A program made the translations under genes and the position numbers. Positions 31,942 to 36,334 of a stretch of DNA of 36,334 bases are shown here, piece after piece (positions within the stretch are counted from its first letter, which is position 1; each line of letters starts with the position of its first letter). Location of the stretch: NCBI GenBank assembly GCA_021409285.1, contig JAGFND010000011.1, positions 1-36,334 on the forward strand, read 5' to 3'. Origin of the DNA: Candidatus Methanoperedens sp. (lineage in GTDB: Archaea > Halobacteriota > Methanosarcinia > Methanosarcinales > Methanoperedenaceae). The notes below the pieces were generated by a model that saw only the letters and a program-made list of their open reading frames with translations, made no database searches and was not told where the DNA came from.

Positions 31942-32609
31942 TAAAAGATATCACCGAGCAAAAACGAGCAGAGGAGGCACTCAAGCAGTCCGAGGAAAAA
32001 TACCGCCTATTGAGGAATATGAATGTTGAGCTAATAACCTACAGGGGAAGAATAGCAAGTATGGGAACTGTGAAGGATATTGCAGATCAAAAAAGAGCAG
32101 AAACGGCATTGTATGCAAGTGAAAAGAAATACTCGACCCTTGTTGAAAAAAGTAATGATGGTATTGTGATAGTGCAGGACGGATTACTGAAATTTGCAAA
32201 TCCGATGATGTCAGGGATCACAGGCTTCAACCTGGATGATATCAAAGAAAAGCAGTTCATAGATTTCATTTCTGTCATCGAATACGAAAACACGAACATA
32301 TTATCAAATGCGATAAAATACGATACAACGGGTAAGCATATCGTCATTAGCGGCGAGGATATGGGAGGTTTCTTCAGGATCAGGATAATGGATTTCGGGA
32401 AAGGTATAAAAGATGATGAAAAGATGCTTCTTTTTGAAAGATTCAGATGGGTGGAGAAAAAAGGTATCAAGGGTTCAGGTCTGGGTCTTGCCATAGCAAA
32501 AAAGATCATGGATCTTCACAATGGCAGGATCGTGATCGAGAATAATCCGGATGGTGGGGCGATTTTTATTGTGGACATACCAAAATCTCAGACTAAGTCA
32601 GATTCATAA
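31938..32609 (+). pseudogene. Truncated histidine kinase lacking the phosphoacceptor domain
   Basis: The frame begins without a start codon inside the end of aksF. It reads as a PAC tail (VKDITEQKRAEEALKQSEEK), a second short PAC tail (GTVKDIADQKRAE), the first part of a PAS domain (YSTLVEKSNDGIVIVQDGLL...FIDFISVIEYE), then directly the ATPase N box (NILSNAIKYD), DFGKGI, LFERFRW and GSGLGLAIAKKI. The rest of the PAS and the His-bearing dimerisation domain are missing, indicating internal deletions. ATG 32019 or a TTG could still start a product. A kinase with no His could not autophosphorylate. Confidence 0.7.
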
Positions 32610-33561
32610 GAATAAATGCAAGTGTCCCTGCAAGAAGCGGCGAGACCACCCACGCTATCATTATCTTTTTCACAACTTCCCCTTTTATGATGTGCATCCC
32701 GCTGTTTGCACAGCCGATGCCAATCACTCCTGCAGAGACGATTTCGCCAAGGGATACGGGGATCCCCATAATTGATGCCACATGGACAATTATGGCAGAT
32801 GTGAACTCAACAAAGGTAGCGCGGATTATGCACAGTTCTGTGATCTCTTTTCCGACGGTATCAAGCACCCTTCCGCCCATGAGAAGTGCACCAAAGCCAA
32901 TAGTTATCCCACCCAGGACTGCACCATAAGATAAGGCTATCATACCTGCTCCGACAAAAGGTCCCACGGCATTGGCTGCGTTGTTAGCTCCGGCCGAGTA
33001 AGCAACATAGCAGCCCGAAATTGTAAGGAGGACCTTAAGAATTCTTTTTATCGACTCTTCTGAATCGCTGTGATCTGCCAGCCAGATAAGAATATCTGTG
33101 TAAAAGTATTTACCAAGGATATATGCAAGAAACCAGGCAAGAATGGGAGTAACGATCCACCAGCTTACGATATATCCAATTTTACCAAAATTTATATTGG
33201 ATGCCCCGTAAAAAAAACCAATTCCAACTACAGCACCCACGGCAGCCTGGCTTGTGGATATCGGGATACGAAGCATGTTTGCCAAAAAAACAGTAAGCCC
33301 TGCAGCAGCGACAGCAATAATAGCCCCTTTCAGCAATATCGTCCCCTGGGGAAGTATCCCGGTACCGAGCGTCTTTATGACTTCTTCCCCCCCCAATACT
33401 GCTCCAAGCAGAGAGAATACACCGATCAGCAGCACTGCCTGGTATTTTGTCCGGACTTTTGCGCCGTAAGCTGCCCCCATAGAAGCCGCTGCATTGTTTC
33501 CGCCGATGTTCAATCCCATGAACACAGCAACCGCATATGCCAGAATAAGTAATAGTTCCAT
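32593..33561 (-). CDS. PiT family phosphate transporter
   Basis: 322 residues with eight to ten membrane helices and the duplicated PiT signatures: GLNIGGNNAAASMGAAYG near the N-terminus and SAGANNAANAVGPFVGAG in the second half. The first signature has a Gly-Gly-Asn-Asn form in place of the commoner GANDxAN. It imports inorganic phosphate with cations; related proteins carry sulfate. No PhoU-like gene is beside it. Its 3' end overlaps the kinase remnant by 17 bases. Confidence 0.93.
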   Translation of the reverse strand: MELLLILAYAVAVFMGLNIGGNNAAASMGAAYGAKVRTKYQAVLLIGVFSLLGAVLGGEEVIKTLGTGILPQGTILLKGAIIAVAAAGLTVFLANMLRIPISTSQAAVGAVVGIGFFYGASNINFGKIGYIVSWWIVTPILAWFLAYILGKYFYTDILIWLADHSDSEESIKRILKVLLTISGCYVAYSAGANNAANAVGPFVGAGMIALSYGAVLGGITIGFGALLMGGRVLDTVGKEITELCIIRATFVEFTSAIIVHVASIMGIPVSLGEIVSAGVIGIGCANSGMHIIKGEVVKKIMIAWVVSPLLAGTLAFILMNLT

Positions 33562-33685
33562 ATTTTGCGCTCATGAATGCAGTCGCCAATATAAAACGTA
33601 ATGATACAGGCAAAAATTGGCACTGATTTTGGGCGCTTTGCAGGAAACCATCAGAGTTATAACTTTAAGATTTAATAAATCAAGG

Positions 33686-35482
33686 ATGATTCCTCAACCC
33701 ACTTTCCTTCCAATGTCTTTGATGGAAGCAAAAAAGCTTGGAATTGAATATCTTGATATAATCCTGATAACAGGCGATGCCTATGTTGATCACCCCTCTT
33801 TCGGCGCAGCTTTGATCGGACGTGTCCTCTGGGATGCGGGTTTTACCGTCGGAATCATATCACAGCCAGACTGGAAAAAAGAAGACGATTTCAGGAGATT
33901 AGGGAAACCTCGCTTCTTTTTCGCGGTTACCTCAGGGAATGTGGATTCGATGGTGAACAAATACACTCCGAACTTGAAAATACGCAGCGACGATGTTTAT
34001 TCACCTGGAGGAATAGGCCGCCTCCGTCCAAACCGTGCGGTGATCGTTTATTCTGACAAGATCCATTCGCTCTTCCCCGATACTCCGATCGTTCTTGGAG
34101 GTGTTGAGGCAAGTCTGCGCCGGTTCGCCCATTATGATTACTGGTCAGATACGGTGCGCAGGTCAATACTTGCTGATGCACCTGCAAATATCCTTGTTTT
34201 CGGGATGGGCGAGAGACAAATTGTTGAGATAGCAAAGCGCCTTTCAAAAGGGGAGGACATAGATGAAATAACCAGCATCGCAGGCACGACCATTAAAATG
34301 GAAATAAACAAATGGCGAAGGATGGGGCATGCAGGTTATGTTGATATACCATCTTTTAATGAGGTCAGGGGTGATAAGGAACTTTACTCAAAAGCATTCT
34401 ATCTTCATTATAAAGAGCAGGATCCTATCAGTGGACGGCCTGTTGCGCAAATGCACCCGAAAACAGTTATCATTCAAAATAAGCCTGCATTGCCATTAAA
34501 AATCCCTGAACTTGACCATATATACGAACTTCCTTTCACAAGGATGTCTCATCCATCATATAAGAAATCCATTCCTGCGCTTTCTCCGGTGAAATTCTCT
34601 ATTGTGAGCCACCGCGGCTGCTTTGCATCATGCTCTTTTTGCGCCCTCACACATCATCAGGGTAGGATCGTGACAAGCCGCAGCATCGGATCGATCGTGC
34701 TGGAAGTAAAAAGAATGACCCGGATGCATGATTTCAAAGGCATCGTACAGGATGTGGGAGGACCCACAGCGAATATGTATTCGATGCACTGCCAGCGCTG
34801 GGATCTACAGGGTGCCTGCACCGATAAAATATGCACTCATCCTTTATGCAGGTGTCTTGATACAGGTCACGAAGAACAGGTTGAGCTCCTGCGGCGTTTA
34901 CGTGAGATAAAAGGCGTAAAAAAAGTGTTCATCGGTTCGGGGATCCGCTATGATCTTGTGCTTTCTGACTCATCGGATTATCTTTCTGAAATATGTGCAC
35001 ATCATATCAGCGGTCATCTCAAGGTAGCACCTGAGCATGTAACTGACAGGATAACGGATATTATGCATAAGCCTCAGAGACCAGTTTTTGAGGAATTCAG
35101 TAAACGATTCAGGGAAATCAATAAGAAGCTCGGGAAAGAGCAATATCTTATCCCATATTTCATGTCAGGGCATCCTGGATGTACGATAAAGGACATGATC
35201 GAGCTTGCCGAGTATATCCTGGATAATAACCTCTACACTGAGCAGGTTCAGGATTTCACCCCAACACCAATGTCAGCCTCCACATGCATGTATTATACAG
35301 GCATCGATCCTTTTTCCATGAAAAAGGTGCATGTAGCAAAGGGACGGGAGAAGCGTATCCAGCGCGCATTGATGCAGTATAAGGATGAAAAGAATTATGG
35401 GCTGGTGTATGATGGATTAAAGATGGCAGGAAGGGAGGATCTGATCGGGAATGGAAGGAAATGTCTTATAAGGAGGAGATAA
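33686..35482 (+). CDS. YgiQ family radical SAM protein
   Basis: 598 residues from ATG 33686; the open frame starts at a TTG (33617), but family N-termini begin near PTFLPMSLMEAKKLG. The UPF0313 N-terminal domain (ILITGDAYVDHPSFGAALIG, then GGVEASLRRFAHYDYWSD) precedes a radical SAM cluster C-x3-C-x2-C (CFASCSFC, about residue 315). A Cys-rich segment CTDKICTHPLCRCL and KVAPEH, FMSGHPG and TPTPMSASTCMY follow. Members are widespread and of unknown reaction. AT-rich DNA ends just before the ATG, so a leaderless message is possible. Confidence 0.93.
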   Translation: MIPQPTFLPMSLMEAKKLGIEYLDIILITGDAYVDHPSFGAALIGRVLWDAGFTVGIISQPDWKKEDDFRRLGKPRFFFAVTSGNVDSMVNKYTPNLKIRSDDVYSPGGIGRLRPNRAVIVYSDKIHSLFPDTPIVLGGVEASLRRFAHYDYWSDTVRRSILADAPANILVFGMGERQIVEIAKRLSKGEDIDEITSIAGTTIKMEINKWRRMGHAGYVDIPSFNEVRGDKELYSKAFYLHYKEQDPISGRPVAQMHPKTVIIQNKPALPLKIPELDHIYELPFTRMSHPSYKKSIPALSPVKFSIVSHRGCFASCSFCALTHHQGRIVTSRSIGSIVLEVKRMTRMHDFKGIVQDVGGPTANMYSMHCQRWDLQGACTDKICTHPLCRCLDTGHEEQVELLRRLREIKGVKKVFIGSGIRYDLVLSDSSDYLSEICAHHISGHLKVAPEHVTDRITDIMHKPQRPVFEEFSKRFREINKKLGKEQYLIPYFMSGHPGCTIKDMIELAEYILDNNLYTEQVQDFTPTPMSASTCMYYTGIDPFSMKKVHVAKGREKRIQRALMQYKDEKNYGLVYDGLKMAGREDLIGNGRKCLIRRR

Positions 35483-35604
35483 AGAACGAATTTAATTTAT
35501 AATTACATAAATCGTATTCCATTATTAATTTTTTTTTCCTCTCAATATGCAAAATAATCTCATGATAATTCCCTTGTCAGTCATTTTTCTGCATTAATTG
35601 TTAA

Positions 35605-36003
35605 TTAGATTTTTGATATAAAATGGAGGGCAAGCAGTTCTCCCATATAACTTATCGGCACCAGGATTATCTTGACATTTATTGACTCTCCTGTTTTCTT
35701 TTTTAATGAAATCTCAATACAAGAGCCAATCTTATCTTCCATTGCATGTCTGTAAGCATGTATAAGGGTTTCTTGACTTTTATCCATTACAAAAGCTTCG
35801 ATAAATGGTTCTTTTAGTGTTGACAATTCCTCGACTGATTTGTATCCTAACAAAGTAGCAAATCTTTGATTATATGTCATATGGTGGTCATCGAGATATA
35901 CATAGATAGCTTGCTTTGATTCTTCGAATACTTCTTTCAGTTGCTCATAGACTCCTTTTATTAATTCTTCATGTGGATGTGCTTTAGATTCTATTTTTAC
36001 CAT
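35605..36003 (-). CDS. Single PAS domain protein
   Basis: 132 residues forming one PAS domain after a short helical lead: YEQLKEVFEESKQAIYVYLD, NQRFATLLGYKSVEELS and MGELLALHFISKI. There is no kinase, receiver or DNA-binding domain. A GGAG ribosome binding site lies about ten bases before the ATG. It may sense a ligand or act as an adaptor. The 35483-35604 gap is AT-rich with a T run near 35530 that could end ygiQ transcription. Confidence 0.85.
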   Translation of the reverse strand: MVKIESKAHPHEELIKGVYEQLKEVFEESKQAIYVYLDDHHMTYNQRFATLLGYKSVEELSTLKEPFIEAFVMDKSQETLIHAYRHAMEDKIGSCIEISLKKKTGESINVKIILVPISYMGELLALHFISKI

Positions 36004-36076
36004 GATTTCATCACTCCTTATCTAGAATTCATTTATTGCTTTAAATATCCTACATAGCAAGAAATAAAAACACTGG

Positions 36077-36252
36077 TTATACCTTTGGCAAAATTCTAAC
36101 TAACCGCTCTTCATATCTCATATCTGCAATTTCTGCATGGTGATAATCTTCCACAAGATGAGATCCCATTATCTCGGTATTAAAATTCTGTTCTAACTTG
36201 ACTTTGTTACATTAATACTTAAATCATTCTCAAAACCATCTTGGATCCACAT
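36077..36252 (-). pseudogene. Possible gene remnant near the right edge
   Basis: On the minus strand a piece from ATG 36252 (MWIQDGFENDLSINVTK) stops at 36193, while another frame (KLEQNFNTEIMGSHLVEDYH, HAEIADMRYEERLVRILPK) runs on to a TAA at 36077. Together they read like one protein broken by a frameshift. No family is recognised; the rest of 36004-36334 shows nothing else. Confidence 0.2.
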
Positions 36253-36334
36253 AAACACAAAAGAAAATCAATACCAAAAGGATAAAAGTTTGTCTCATAT
36301 TGAAATTTTATCAGAAAAACACCACAAACCATAA

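Noticed and set aside
35605-36003. Lone PAS protein as a kinase fragment
   Set aside because: It has its own ribosome binding site, a complete PAS domain and clean ends, and no kinase sequence follows, so it is more likely a true single-domain protein.

Overview
The window looks like a chromosomal segment of a methane- or alkane-metabolising euryarchaeon. The best fit is an anaerobic methanotroph of the Methanosarcinales, such as the Methanoperedens/ANME-2d group, but this is an inference without any database search. Seen in the sequence: an archaeal 20S proteasome beta subunit beside the archaeal aCPSF1/FttA ribonuclease, an McrC protein (methyl-coenzyme M reductase activation), a homoaconitase-type small subunit with the YLRT loop used in coenzyme B synthesis, an Isf/AfpA flavoprotein pair, DUF2180 proteins, archaeal TATA boxes, and a haem-domain surface protein ending in a PGF-CTERM-like anchor.

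Layout. 1-2400: a flavodoxin remnant, a small ORF coupled to a HIT protein, a Gate-domain membrane protein and a flavin reductase-like protein. 2541-5150: small ORFs, an AT-rich APC permease, a decayed gene and a ribbon-helix-helix regulator. 5157-8715: a lipoyl-carrier GcvH-like protein, an unknown protein, a radical SAM protein resembling the archaeal lipoyl synthase subunit LipS2, and argH. 8757-13835: a CorA-like channel with an altered signature, a membrane-anchored TolB-like propeller, psmB and aCPSF1. 14096-18812: a three-gene signalling operon (RHH/V4R-like protein, MASE3-PAS-PAS-PAS histidine kinase, REC-PAS regulator).

18823-24591 (minus strand) is the most striking region. Ten tightly packed genes run AhpD-like, ferritin-like, McrC, two DUF2180 proteins, a fused pyruvate:ferredoxin oxidoreductase gamma-delta subunit, alpha, beta, glutaredoxin, and a ferredoxin:thioredoxin reductase catalytic chain fused to rubredoxin. 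Four of the junctions are ATGA overlaps and four more are gaps of 1-15 nt. An Isf-AfpA electron-transfer pair (24960-26152) is transcribed away from it. The arrangement suggests a unit joining reduced-ferredoxin supply, thiol redox control, oxygen/iron protection and MCR activation.

26154-36334: a metallophosphoesterase, then a scarred stretch with a type I restriction-modification remnant and a frameshifted EB_dh-type haem protein. Small proteins and an ArsR-like regulator follow. Next is a translationally coupled trio (hacB/leuD-like, unknown, aksF/leuB-like) whose end abuts a histidine kinase remnant lacking its phosphoacceptor domain. The window closes with a PiT transporter, a YgiQ radical SAM protein and a lone PAS protein. 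I saw no tRNA, rRNA, CRISPR array or intact transposase.
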